The notes: generated by a model not told the origin, from the sequence alone. A stretch of DNA of 64,000 nt from Flavihumibacter fluvii (GCF_018595675.2 NZ_CP092333.1:3682001-3746000), one strand, 5' to 3'; positions 8,650-17,874 are shown, numbered from the stretch's first letter. Program-made: numbers and translations.

Positions 8650-9276
8650 TTATTTTTTTGCTGCAGTTGAATCTGCCGGCGCTGCAACTGTTGTTGCTTT
8701 CCCGGCGTTCTGCTTCGACTTGATATAGTGAATAATCATCCAGCGTTGCTTTGGTGAAACCTGCGAAGCATACGATCCCATCAGGTTTTTTCCATATGTG
8801 ATCGAATAAAACATCATTCCTTCAGACATCGACTCATATTTTGCATCTCCAACCAGGGTTGCGGGTTTTGCCGGATATGGGCCATCTCCACCTTTGTATA
8901 ATGGGCCATTACCATCCAGTTTTGCACCATGGCAAATACCACAATTAATTAAGTAAAGTCGCTCAGCCTCAACTGTTGATGCAGAATCGAGCAATGGAAG
9001 CGGATTGCGCAACTGGTCTGAAACATTGTATCCACCCGTTGTATCTGCCAGCATTTTATAGATCACATCTTCGCTGCGGCTAACAGTTCCGGCAACCGGC
9101 CTCGCGGTATAATTGATGCCCTCAGCCTGCAATTCGCGGTGGTCACTGTATGTTTCAACAGCCCTGCTATAGGCCATATCGGGCATATATATCTTGCCTG
9201 GCGTACGCTTGATATCGCTACAGGCGAACATCGCTACAGCTCCAAAACAAACAGCTATAATTGATAACTTCTTCAT
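8650..9276 (-). CDS. actE: Alternative complex III subunit ActE, monohaem cytochrome c lipoprotein
   Basis: A 208-residue lipoprotein: signal peptide with lipobox ending at Cys19 (AMFAC), then one c-type haem site CGICH at residues 112-116 and a distal Met expected in the GKNLMGSYASQVS region. ActE passes electrons from ActA towards the oxidase. The C-terminal 15 residues are a low-complexity Ala/Thr tail. It sits 35 bases downstream of actD, and a single haem agrees with the family. Confidence 0.93.
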   Translation of the reverse strand: MKKLSIIAVCFGAVAMFACSDIKRTPGKIYMPDMAYSRAVETYSDHRELQAEGINYTARPVAGTVSRSEDVIYKMLADTTGGYNVSDQLRNPLPLLDSASTVEAERLYLINCGICHGAKLDGNGPLYKGGDGPYPAKPATLVGDAKYESMSEGMMFYSITYGKNLMGSYASQVSPKQRWMIIHYIKSKQNAGKATTVAAPADSTAAKK

Positions 9277-9311
9277 TATACTAATCTATTTTCCGTTTTG
9301 TTATTGTGGTC

Positions 9312-9908
9312 TCAGGAATGTGCAATTTCAGTTCCACTCAGCTCATGCAATTTATCTTCCTTGTCATAGCGTCCAATCCACCAATCAGCTTCGGCAACCT
9401 GGACATTAATTTCTTTTGCTCCTGTGGCAGCCAGGAAAGCTTTTGCTTCTTCTTCATTTGTTTTACTGGTGCATTCCAAAACCATTACAAAAAGATCGTC
9501 TGTCGCCCTGGCATGAAAATGGTGTTTCTTAACAAATGGTGCCAATTGACAGAGATAACAAAATGTCAATACCATGCCCACTGCAGAAAATAATACAGTC
9601 AGCTCAAAAGTGATCGGAATAAATGCCGGTAAAGGGAAATGCGGTTTACCACCGATATTCAATGGCCAGTCCTTGGTGAACACCCAACTCATGAAAGTCA
9701 ACGCGGTAGTTGTACCTGTTATGCCGTAAATAAAGCCTGCAGTATGTAAACTGGTATCCCTGAGCCCCATTGTTGTATCTAATCCATGGATCGGAAACGG
9801 CGTGTACACATCATGGATCTTATACCCTGCCTTACGCACTTTCTTCACTGCAGGAAATAATACCTTTTCGTCATCAAAACTGCCGACTACAAATTTCTTT
9901 ATTGCCAT
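9312..9908 (-). CDS. actD: Alternative complex III subunit ActD (DUF3341)
   Basis: A 198-residue DUF3341 protein. An N-terminal soluble domain opens with KKFVVGSFDDEKVLFPAVKK, the family hallmark, followed by YTPFPIHGLD, then two membrane helices (about residues 57-80 and 95-120), and a short ferredoxin-like C-terminal part. In ACIII it binds the membrane subunits on the cytoplasmic side. Spacing to actC is 61 bases. Length is normal for the family. Confidence 0.92.
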   Translation of the reverse strand: MAIKKFVVGSFDDEKVLFPAVKKVRKAGYKIHDVYTPFPIHGLDTTMGLRDTSLHTAGFIYGITGTTTALTFMSWVFTKDWPLNIGGKPHFPLPAFIPITFELTVLFSAVGMVLTFCYLCQLAPFVKKHHFHARATDDLFVMVLECTSKTNEEEAKAFLAATGAKEINVQVAEADWWIGRYDKEDKLHELSGTEIAHS

Positions 9909-9969
9909 GTTTGTAAAATTCAGTTGTTATAAATCCTTGTCACCCCGTTTGCTCTTCATCATTAAACTA

Positions 9970-11415
9970 CTAATGCGCATGTGCATGTTCGTGGGCAAAA
10001 TGTTCCACAGTATCTTTTTCTTCCTCATCCATATTCTCTTTAAAGCTTTCGCCATTCTTCTTCAGTATATGCTTGATCTCAGCGATCGCGATAACCGGGA
10101 AATATTTGGCAAAAAGGAAAAAGCAGGTGAAGAACAAACCAAATGTTCCCAGATAGAAGCCAACTTCCCAGATAGTGGGAGCATAGTAAGTACTCCAGCT
10201 ACTTGGAATATAATCACGGTAAATAGAGGTTACGATGATCACAAATCGCTCAAACCACATACCTACGTTTACAATAATACTCATGAAGAAAGTGAACAGC
10301 AGGTTTCTTCTTAGCTTCCTGAACCAGAAGAACTGCGGAGCAATTACGTTACAACTCATCATCAGCCAGTAAGACCAGCCATAAGGTGTACTCAGGTCCC
10401 ACCGGTTGCGGAATGCCGCTGCCTCATAAGGGTTCTGGCCATACCATGAAATGAACAACTCGGTAATGTAAGCGATACCCACGATAGAACCAGTCAGCAC
10501 AATTACCTTATTCATTACTTCAATGTGCTCCATAGTTATATAATCCTCCAGGTCCAGCACTTTACGGGTTATGATCAGCAGGGTTTGCACCATGGCAAAT
10601 CCCGAGAAGATCGCACCAGCCACGAAGTAAGGCGGGAAGATGGTTGTATGCCATCCGGGGATAACAGAAGTGGCGAAGTCAAAGGATACAATGGTGTGTA
10701 CCGATAACACCAGCGGTGTACTTAATCCTGCCAATACCAATGAAAGCGCCTCATGACGCTGCCAGTGTTTGGTGGAACCTGTCCAGCCAAATGCCAGCAC
10801 ACCATACATGTGTTTGCGCCATTTTTCACGGGCACGGTCCCTAACCGTCGCAAGGTCCGGCAACAATCCGCAATACCAGAATAACAGAGATACTGTAAAA
10901 TATGTAGAGATCGCAAATACGTCCCATAAGAGCGGAGAACTAAAGTTCACCCATAATGGACCGCGGCTGTTGGGATAAGGTAACACGAAAAAGGCCATCC
11001 AAACCCGGCCCATGTGGAAAATCGGAAACTGTCCGGCGCACATTACCGCAAAGATGGTCATAGCTTCTGCCGCACGGTTTACACCAGTACGCCATCCCTG
11101 CCGGAATAAAAGCAGGATTGCAGAAATGAGTGTACCAGCATGACCAATACCTACCCACCAAACGAAGTTGGTAATGTCCCAACCCCACCCGATCGTTTTG
11201 TTCAGGTTCCATGCCCCGATACCGTAAACTACTTCACGGTATACAGAATAGACACCGAATAATAAAAATAATACGGAGATGGTAAAGCCAATCTTCCAAA
11301 GCTTCGAAGGCTTTGCTTCAATGGGACGCACAATGTCTTCGGTGACCTGGTGGTAAGTCTTTTCTCCTACTACCAGAGGCGACCTTACTTGCGATTCGTA
11401 TCTTAATGATGCCAT
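9970..11415 (-). CDS. actC: Alternative complex III subunit ActC (NrfD-like quinol-binding subunit)
   Basis: A 481-residue NrfD/PsrC-type membrane protein with about ten helices. It shows the NrfD features WWVGIGHAGTLISAILLL, FHMGRVWMAFFVLPYPN and SWYGQNPYEAAAF. In ACIII this subunit carries the menaquinol site next to the iron-sulphur chain of ActB and is proposed to move protons. The last fifteen residues are acidic and then His-rich (VEHFAHEHAHAH), ending on the cytoplasmic side or in the periplasm depending on helix count. It lies 72 bases after actB. Confidence 0.94.
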   Translation of the reverse strand: MASLRYESQVRSPLVVGEKTYHQVTEDIVRPIEAKPSKLWKIGFTISVLFLLFGVYSVYREVVYGIGAWNLNKTIGWGWDITNFVWWVGIGHAGTLISAILLLFRQGWRTGVNRAAEAMTIFAVMCAGQFPIFHMGRVWMAFFVLPYPNSRGPLWVNFSSPLLWDVFAISTYFTVSLLFWYCGLLPDLATVRDRAREKWRKHMYGVLAFGWTGSTKHWQRHEALSLVLAGLSTPLVLSVHTIVSFDFATSVIPGWHTTIFPPYFVAGAIFSGFAMVQTLLIITRKVLDLEDYITMEHIEVMNKVIVLTGSIVGIAYITELFISWYGQNPYEAAAFRNRWDLSTPYGWSYWLMMSCNVIAPQFFWFRKLRRNLLFTFFMSIIVNVGMWFERFVIIVTSIYRDYIPSSWSTYYAPTIWEVGFYLGTFGLFFTCFFLFAKYFPVIAIAEIKHILKKNGESFKENMDEEEKDTVEHFAHEHAHAH

Positions 11416-11487
11416 ATCGTATAAGCGTTTAGTGACCGGGTTTTATCCCTCTCACTGGTTGGTTTAAACTTCGTCTTTTATAATCTC

Positions 11488-14400
11488 TTAATGTGATGCC
11501 TCATGCGCTGCAGCAGGTTCTTTCAACGCCTTGGGTGCCTCACCTTCTTCCTCATGCCCACTCAGCGTATCTGTATTCCTTACTTTAGCCAGATAGTTAA
11601 TATTCGGTAACACGTGAATCTGCTCTAACACATAGAATAGACGGTTCTTGTTGTCGGCGCGCTCTTTCGAAATTGCACTCTTACTGTTGTTGGCATTTCC
11701 GAATACGATCGCATCTGCTGCACAAGCTTGCTGGCAAGCTGTTTTAACATCTGCATCTTCAAGCGGACGACCATCTTTCTTCGCCTTTAATTTACCTTCC
11801 TGCAAGCGCTGTACACAGAATGAGCATTTCTCAATTACACCACGGGCACGAACCGTTACATCCGGGTTCAGGACCATACGGGTAAGGTCATCATTCATCA
11901 TCATCACCACATCATTCATCTCATCCTGGTTGCCTGGGAAGCTATCTGCCCCTGTGTAATCGGCCCAGTTGAAACGACGTACTTTATATGGACAGTTGTT
12001 TGCACAATACCTTGTTCCTATACACCTGTTATACGTCATCTGGTTCAGGCCTTCGCTACTGTGGTTAGTGGCGGCAACCGGACAAACGTTTTCACATGGC
12101 GCATTATCACAGTGCTGGCAAAGCATCGGTTGGAACACCGTCTGGATGCTTTCCGGATCATTGATATTTCCTGTGAAATAACGGTCAATCCTTAGCCAGT
12201 GCATATCGTGCGCGCGAAGTACTTCAGGTTTTCCAACGACAGATACGTTGTTTTCGGCAGTACAGGCAACCACACAAGCGCCACATCCGTAACAACTATT
12301 CATGTCGATACTCATGCCCCACTTAATACCTGGCCTGTCGTAAACAGGATATAGTGTACCATCCTTCGCATAATTATCCAATCCACCCCATGGCTCCAGT
12401 TCTTTCTTGCGCTCATCCAAAATCTTGGTGGGATTTTTAATGAGTTCATTCAGGGTGATCTCTTTCACTACTTCGTGTCGCCCTTCATAAGAACTGTGCG
12501 TTTGGGTAGTGGCAATTTTATATTTTGATTCAGATTTTGTGAGGCTAACATCAGTATAATTGATCACCGTTGTTCCATTAAAAGAAGCGAACGGGTAAAC
12601 ATTTTTACCTACACCTACGGCCGCCCTGCCAATTTTTTCACTGCGGCCATAGCCAACTGCAATAGCAACCGTTTCCGCCTGCATACCTGGGATAAGCAAA
12701 ACCGGCAATTCGATTTCCGGCTTATTACCAACCTTCACTTTTACTACCGGCTTATCAGGAAATGCTTCATATTGGTCGGATTGGGTATTATTGGTCAGAT
12801 CAATGCCAAACAACTCTTTTCCCAACAAAGGTGACATCATTACATAGTTGTCCCAGGTTGCACGGGTAATCGGATCAGGCATTTCCTGCAGCCAGGGGTT
12901 ATTCGCATGGCGCCCATCAGCGATAGATGCCTTCTGGTAAAGCACCAACTCAATCTTGCCCCCTTTCTTACCACTTGTAGCGGCAGATACGGCAGAAGGA
13001 ATTCCGGCACCATCAAAACTTGGGAAACCCATAACGGTAACGGTAGCTTCAATCACACCATCCTGCAGGGCCTTTAAATAATTGTCATTGCTTCCCAGCC
13101 TGAGCGTCCAGAAATTCTTCAGGTAATCTGCATAATTGCTGCTACTACCAGACCATTTCAACAAAGACTCCTGCCACTGGCGCGTTTTAAATAATGGGGC
13201 AATTGTAGGCTGAATCAAGCTTACATAGCCCGATTTATGTTCAGCATCACCCCAGCTTTCCAGGTAATTATTCGCAGGTAAAACATATTTACAGAGTTCA
13301 GTGGTTTCATCCATTTTTTCATTGAATGAAACAGAGACCCGAACCTTTTTTAAGCCGGTAATGAATTTTTCGGCATCCGCATAGTCATAAGCCGGATTAG
13401 CATCATGGATCAGCAAAGCGCCCACAGTTCCGGCATTCAGCTCCTCCGTGAGTTTAACCATTTCCGCGTCAATACCAGCCTTATTCTGTAATGTAGTTGC
13501 CCAGTTAATAGTAGTGCCATATGCTTCAATAGCATTATTGATCGCATTTACAATCAATTGAACATTCACATCATTGCTGCCTGAAACCACCAATGCCTGG
13601 CCTTTATGGGCTACCAGGTCTTTAGCTACTTTCTCAATGCCTTTTTTCAGTTTATCACCGCTGATACCACTTACCCCCTGACCACTTACAGCTGCCAGTA
13701 ATGCTGCAGCTACAGCACCGGTTTCTGAGGGGCGGTGGGTAAATCTTTCATCAGCATTCGCACCAGTCATGCTGAGCATAGACTCAAACTGGTAGTGTTT
13801 ACTCATTGAAGGATTGGCCTCATTTATTTTGCGTCCTGCAGTATATCCCCGCTGGAATTCAACCGGGTTCAGCCAGGTACCAAGGAAATCTGCACCCAGG
13901 CTGACAATCACCTTCGCCGCATCGAATTTATAAGAAGGGATTGCCCTTTTTCCAAAAGAAGATTCGTTCGCCAGCAAGATGCCGGAATAAGAAATCCCAT
14001 CATACTGAACATGACGGCTTCCGGGATATTTCGCCAGGAATTCAGCAATCACCTGCCTGCCAGAAGGTGAGTTAACCGTACTGGTAAGTAGCACAACCGG
14101 TGCTCCTGCCAATCCGGCTAAAGCATCAGCCACCATTTTGTCAAAAGCTTCAAAAGTGCTTACTTCCTTGCCATTTGCTAAAGGGTAACGTAAACGGGCC
14201 GTATCATACAGGTCAAGTACAGATGCCTGCACTTGGGATGTTGTTCCGCCTTTGGTCCAGCTGGATAATTCGTTCCCCTCAATTTTTATGGGACGACCAT
14301 CTCTCACTTTGGCGATCACCGGAATGGCATCACCACCAGAGATATAGGTTGTTGCATAATAATTTGAAACGCCGGGAATAACGTCTGCCGGGCGGTTAAT

Positions 14401-14634
14401 GAAAGGAATCGCTTTCTTAACAGGCATTTCGCAGCTGGCGGCAACTGCTGCTGCTGCTGTGCTGAAACCTACGTATTTAAGAAAATCCCTCCGCGGTGTT
14501 TTGGCATCAGATAATCCTTGGGCATCAAAATTTTCAAACGGCAAATCCTCCTTGAATTCATCCTGCGCGTTCTTTTGATGGGCTTCTGAGTTATTCAACT
14601 CACCGAAACTTTGCCAGTACTTTTTTTGCTCCAT
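11488..14634 (-). CDS. actB: Alternative complex III subunit ActB (molybdopterin-like plus Fe-S domains)
   Basis: A 1048-residue fusion. The N-terminus has a twin-arginine-like motif (RRDFLKYVG, residues 48-56) followed by a hydrophobic stretch and a lipobox-like AASC with Cys68, so it is probably exported by Tat and lipidated. Residues about 80-750 resemble a molybdopterin oxidoreductase large chain, which in ACIII lacks the cofactor. The C-terminal third is a DmsB/PsrB-type ferredoxin domain with four cysteine groups: CYGCGACVVAC, CQHCDNAPCENVCP, CIGTRYCANNCP and CSFCVQR with CQQACAADA. It carries electrons from the ActC quinol site to the ActA haems. Confidence 0.94.
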   Translation of the reverse strand: MEQKKYWQSFGELNNSEAHQKNAQDEFKEDLPFENFDAQGLSDAKTPRRDFLKYVGFSTAAAAVAASCEMPVKKAIPFINRPADVIPGVSNYYATTYISGGDAIPVIAKVRDGRPIKIEGNELSSWTKGGTTSQVQASVLDLYDTARLRYPLANGKEVSTFEAFDKMVADALAGLAGAPVVLLTSTVNSPSGRQVIAEFLAKYPGSRHVQYDGISYSGILLANESSFGKRAIPSYKFDAAKVIVSLGADFLGTWLNPVEFQRGYTAGRKINEANPSMSKHYQFESMLSMTGANADERFTHRPSETGAVAAALLAAVSGQGVSGISGDKLKKGIEKVAKDLVAHKGQALVVSGSNDVNVQLIVNAINNAIEAYGTTINWATTLQNKAGIDAEMVKLTEELNAGTVGALLIHDANPAYDYADAEKFITGLKKVRVSVSFNEKMDETTELCKYVLPANNYLESWGDAEHKSGYVSLIQPTIAPLFKTRQWQESLLKWSGSSSNYADYLKNFWTLRLGSNDNYLKALQDGVIEATVTVMGFPSFDGAGIPSAVSAATSGKKGGKIELVLYQKASIADGRHANNPWLQEMPDPITRATWDNYVMMSPLLGKELFGIDLTNNTQSDQYEAFPDKPVVKVKVGNKPEIELPVLLIPGMQAETVAIAVGYGRSEKIGRAAVGVGKNVYPFASFNGTTVINYTDVSLTKSESKYKIATTQTHSSYEGRHEVVKEITLNELIKNPTKILDERKKELEPWGGLDNYAKDGTLYPVYDRPGIKWGMSIDMNSCYGCGACVVACTAENNVSVVGKPEVLRAHDMHWLRIDRYFTGNINDPESIQTVFQPMLCQHCDNAPCENVCPVAATNHSSEGLNQMTYNRCIGTRYCANNCPYKVRRFNWADYTGADSFPGNQDEMNDVVMMMNDDLTRMVLNPDVTVRARGVIEKCSFCVQRLQEGKLKAKKDGRPLEDADVKTACQQACAADAIVFGNANNSKSAISKERADNKNRLFYVLEQIHVLPNINYLAKVRNTDTLSGHEEEGEAPKALKEPAAAHEASH

Positions 14635-14740
14635 ATACCCAAACCCCGGAAGGGGCTCTGATTTTTTGGTTATGAAAATTGGTTTGTAGTGATCTTCTTA
14701 TAACGAAACACCTTAATCCCTTTCGGGATCATTGTGCGAA

Positions 14741-15997
14741 TTAATAGTGACATTTTTGACATTCTGTACCGCCAATCCGTTCTACAGTTACGCTGTCCAG
14801 GCTGCCATTTTTCAGGTCATTGTGGAACTTCTCATATATACTGTAAAACTTGTTTTCAGTAAACTGCACTTTGCTCTCGCGGTGGCAATTTACGCACCAA
14901 CCCATACTCAGGTCAGTAAACTGGTACACTTCACCCATGTTTTGGACATCTCCATGGCAGGTCTGGCAGGCTACTTTGCCCGCTTTAACGTGTTGCGCAT
15001 GGTTGAAATACACATGGTCCGGCAAGTTATGGATCTTCACCCACTCAATTGGCTTAGGCTCATTTACATATTTTTTCTGTGCAGGATCCCAGCCAGTGTA
15101 AGAGTACAGCTTATTAATCTCATTAGTGCCATTTACCTCAGTACCATCTTCACGGTAGAGTTTTTCGGACTTTTCAGAATACTCATTGATAGCCATGTGG
15201 CAGTTCATACACACATTAAGCGATGGTATATTGGCGTGTTTGCCTTCCTGCGCGCCACCATGGCAATAGAGACAGTTCACCTGGTTAACGCCGGCATGCA
15301 CTTTATGGGAGTAGTAAATAGGCTGCTCTGGTTGATAATCTTTGCTGCGGCCCATCCCAATCGCTCCCTGAATTGTATAATAACCGCCTACTACAAACAG
15401 TAAAACGGCAAAAAGAGCGATATAAGCTTTATTACGCCAGAATGGAACCGGCTCATAAGATGGAATTCCCTCTTTTTCATCACTGAGTTTTTTCAGGTTA
15501 GCGTTTACCTGAAGGAGGGTGAATACGATGATCGCAAGGATCAGGGTAAGGATACCATATAAGAGGGAGTTGTCGCTTTCTGCCGCTTTATCGGTCACTT
15601 TACCACCTTCTGTCCCAGGGCCGGCTGCAGCTGCCTTTGCCTGTGCATTGATATACACAATCATGGCATCGATCTCCCCATCAGTCAGGTTGGGAAACAG
15701 GTTCATCGCGGTCTTGTTATATTGGGTATACAAGTCCGTGAAGTATTTATTTCCGGTTGCTAAAACCGCCTGGTTGTTGCGGATCCACGCATACAACAGC
15801 TTTTTATCGGGTACCCGCTCCTCGATTCCGGCCAGTGCCGGACCGGTCAGTGCCTTATTTACCGCATGGCAGGAAGCACAGTTCTGCTGGAACAACGCTT
15901 TCCCATCCTGGGCGAATAATTGCTGATCAAAACAAACAACAGTGAGGAGAAGGATACTGATTACTAATTGCTTCGTAATCGATCTATAGTGACTCAT
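14741..15997 (-). CDS. actA: Alternative complex III subunit ActA with six c-type haem sites
   Basis: A 418-residue multihaem protein: signal peptide (residues 1-29), an N-terminal monohaem cytochrome c domain (CASCH, 40-44), a membrane segment (about 145-163), a second one (about 192-210), then a pentahaem domain with CLYCH (242), CMNCH (263), CQTCH (344), CVNCH (368) and CQKCH (413). Classical ActA has five haems; the N-terminal monohaem domain is extra. I start at the ATG giving MSHYRSITKQ because it begins a good signal peptide; the longer reading upstream has no such start and runs through the promoter. First gene of the act-coxBA unit. Confidence 0.93.
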   Translation of the reverse strand: MSHYRSITKQLVISILLLTVVCFDQQLFAQDGKALFQQNCASCHAVNKALTGPALAGIEERVPDKKLLYAWIRNNQAVLATGNKYFTDLYTQYNKTAMNLFPNLTDGEIDAMIVYINAQAKAAAAGPGTEGGKVTDKAAESDNSLLYGILTLILAIIVFTLLQVNANLKKLSDEKEGIPSYEPVPFWRNKAYIALFAVLLFVVGGYYTIQGAIGMGRSKDYQPEQPIYYSHKVHAGVNQVNCLYCHGGAQEGKHANIPSLNVCMNCHMAINEYSEKSEKLYREDGTEVNGTNEINKLYSYTGWDPAQKKYVNEPKPIEWVKIHNLPDHVYFNHAQHVKAGKVACQTCHGDVQNMGEVYQFTDLSMGWCVNCHRESKVQFTENKFYSIYEKFHNDLKNGSLDSVTVERIGGTECQKCHY

Positions 15998-16044
15998 AAG
16001 CTGGGAATGTCTGTTGGTAATGTTAAAATGACGCGATTCGGTGG

Positions 16045-16077
16045 CAAAAATATGACACGATATTGACAAAATATCAA
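16045..16077 (-). promoter_or_regulatory. Probable promoter of the act-cox operon, with an inverted repeat
   Basis: On the minus strand TATTTTTG (16045-16052) matches the Bacteroidota -7 consensus TAnnTTTG exactly. A TTG at 16075-16077 is 22 bases upstream; a closer TTTG lies 14 bases upstream. Transcription would begin about 40 bases before the actA ATG. The upstream element overlaps GATATT-N5-AATATC (16059-16075), a perfect 6-base inverted repeat that could bind a regulator. No other good -7 match was seen before actA. Confidence 0.5.
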
Positions 16078-16198
16078 CATCTTGGATTTTTTTTTGTCCA
16101 TATAGGGCTTGCATTTCAGCGAATTGTGCAATTGTTCAAATGGTTATTTTGTACTATTTGTAAACAGATTTGTTCAAACATTTCTCTTAGTTTGCGGC

Positions 16199-17062
16199 AT
16201 GTTTGAAAAGCTGCAACACAAATGGAAGGTAGGCGGTACGCAGTTATTGCTGATTATTTCCACTTTTGCCATAGGAGGAAGCCTTACGGGTATGGTTGCC
16301 CGTAATCTGATGAAATTACTGTCCGTGGAACAGCCTGTTTTGTGGACATTAATATATATTATAATTGTTTCCCTGTCCTGGCCCCTGATGGTCATTTTAG
16401 TCAGCATTCCTTTTGGCCAGTTCACTTTTTTCCGGAAATACCTTTCAAGAATCTTCTCCCGGCTTACCGGTGTTAAGGGACCGGCCAGGGTAGCAATTTT
16501 TGCCTCTGGTACCGGGACCAACGCCCAAAAGATCATGGAATTCTTCGATGGTCACCCAAAAATAAAGGTTGCACTGGTGGTTAGCAACAAAAACGAAGCT
16601 GGTGTTTTGGATAAAGCAGCCGCCCGCCAGGTTGAAACCCTGGTCATTGATAAGGAATCCTTCTTTCGCGGTGATAGTTACATTCCCTTCCTGAAGGAAA
16701 AGAAGATCGATTTCATCGTATTGGCCGGGTTTCTCTGGAAAATTCCTCCTGCTTTGATCACCGCATTCCCATCTGGAATCATCAATATCCATCCCGCCCT
16801 TTTACCAAAATATGGTGGTAAAGGCATGTATGGCCATTTCGTTCATGAAGCTGTTATTGCCGCCGGTGAAAAAGAAAGTGGCATTACCATTCACTTTGTT
16901 GATGAACAATATGACCATGGTGGCACCATATTCCAGGCAACCTGCCCGGTTACCCCCCAGGATACACCTGATAGCCTGGCGCAAAAGATCCATCATCTGG
17001 AACATGAAAATTATCCGCGGATCATTGAACAAACCATTCTAACACAAGTCGTTAAAAAATAA
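16199..17062 (+). CDS. purN: DUF6787-like membrane domain fused to phosphoribosylglycinamide formyltransferase
   Basis: A 287-residue fusion. Residues 1-88 have two membrane helices (about 14-36 and 47-70) and the motifs HKWKVGG, FAIGGSLTG and VSIPFGQFTFF, resembling the small Bacteroidota family DUF6787. Residues 97-287 are PurN, which transfers a formyl group from 10-formyl-THF to GAR in purine synthesis: FASGTGTNA phosphate loop, catalytic Asn196 and His198 in INIHPALLPKYGG, and Asp239 before GG. The reading frame is open across the junction. The ATG chosen is preceded by TTAGTTTGC, a near match to the -7 element. Divergent from actA. Membrane tethering of PurN is inference. Confidence 0.88.
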   Translation: MFEKLQHKWKVGGTQLLLIISTFAIGGSLTGMVARNLMKLLSVEQPVLWTLIYIIIVSLSWPLMVILVSIPFGQFTFFRKYLSRIFSRLTGVKGPARVAIFASGTGTNAQKIMEFFDGHPKIKVALVVSNKNEAGVLDKAAARQVETLVIDKESFFRGDSYIPFLKEKKIDFIVLAGFLWKIPPALITAFPSGIINIHPALLPKYGGKGMYGHFVHEAVIAAGEKESGITIHFVDEQYDHGGTIFQATCPVTPQDTPDSLAQKIHHLEHENYPRIIEQTILTQVVKK

Positions 17063-17087
17063 TTCCTGCTTCCGGGATTCAGGAATT
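17061..17087 (+). terminator. Possible 3' stem-loop after purN
   Basis: AATTCCTG (17061-17068) and CAGGAATT (17080-17087) are perfect 8-base complements around an 11-base loop, right at the purN stop codon. No T-run follows, so it may be an RNA end-stabilising hairpin rather than an efficient terminator. Confidence 0.3.
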
Positions 17088-17109
17088 GGTTGTACCGTTG
17101 TAAGCCTAT

Positions 17110-17874
17110 ATGCGGAGATTGCCTTATTTCATATGGATCCTTTTAGTGTTTTCCTGGAAACCGGCTTTCTCGCAGGTTCGGGTAACCGGGACCGTCTATG
17201 AGATGAACCGAAGTTTCCCCCTGGAAAATGTTAGCGTTTTAAGTGCAAAAGGAAGGGGTACCATCACGGACTCAATGGGCCATTACACCATTGTAGTGGC
17301 TGAAGATGATTCCCTGTATTTTTCCTACCTCGGTAGGCCAACACCCCGATATGCCGTTAGCACAATTCCATCTTACCAGCAATTCGACGTATCCCTCCAT
17401 GTAAATGTCACCACGCTGAAAGAAGTGCGTGTGATGCCACCCAGCTACAAACGCGACTCTATACAAAACCGCCAGGATTATGCGAAGGCCTTCGATTTCA
17501 GGAAACCCGGTTTGGGGATTTCGAGCTCCCCACCCGGCTCTGGAAATTTTGGGGTGGGCCTCGACCTCGACCAGCTGATCAATGTTTTTCGCTTCCGGAG
17601 AAACCGTAGTATGGCTGCGTTCCAGGAAAGACTGGAAAGAGAAGAACAGGAAAAATATGTAGCCCAATATTTCTCCAGGGCTAAAATCAGGAAAGTAACC
17701 GGTTTGACCGGACCGGATATCGATACGTTCTCCAGGTATTATTCCCCACCTTACGAATACATACAGGTTGCTACGGAATATGAATTGCTCGAATACATGA
17801 AAAAAGCAGGGGAGCAATACAAACGCATCAAAAACCTGGGTGGAAAAATTTACGGCAAAAGGGAAGATGAATAA
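17110..17874 (+). CDS. Secreted protein with carboxypeptidase-regulatory-like domain
   Basis: A 254-residue exported protein. A signal peptide (residues about 1-21, ending AFSQ) leads into a CarboxypepD_reg-like beta-sandwich (RVTGTVYEMNRSFPLENVSV... GRGTITDSMGHYTI), the domain found at the N-terminus of many Bacteroidota surface proteins. The rest, residues 110-254, is rich in Arg, Tyr and Glu with a Glu-rich helical stretch (ERLEREEQEKYVAQYF) and no membrane barrel. It may sit in the periplasm or at the surface. It stands 78 bases before the LolA-like operon and could be transcribed with it. Function unknown. Confidence 0.75.
   Translation: MRRLPYFIWILLVFSWKPAFSQVRVTGTVYEMNRSFPLENVSVLSAKGRGTITDSMGHYTIVVAEDDSLYFSYLGRPTPRYAVSTIPSYQQFDVSLHVNVTTLKEVRVMPPSYKRDSIQNRQDYAKAFDFRKPGLGISSSPPGSGNFGVGLDLDQLINVFRFRRNRSMAAFQERLEREEQEKYVAQYFSRAKIRKVTGLTGPDIDTFSRYYSPPYEYIQVATEYELLEYMKKAGEQYKRIKNLGGKIYGKREDE

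Noticed and set aside
14732-15403. A 223-codon open frame on the plus strand opposite actA
   Set aside because: Antisense to a clear multihaem gene; its composition follows from the codon use of actA.
16063-16077. FNR/CRP-type site in the actA promoter (TTGA...TCAA)
   Set aside because: Half-sites are 7 bases apart, not 6, so I record it only as an inverted repeat.
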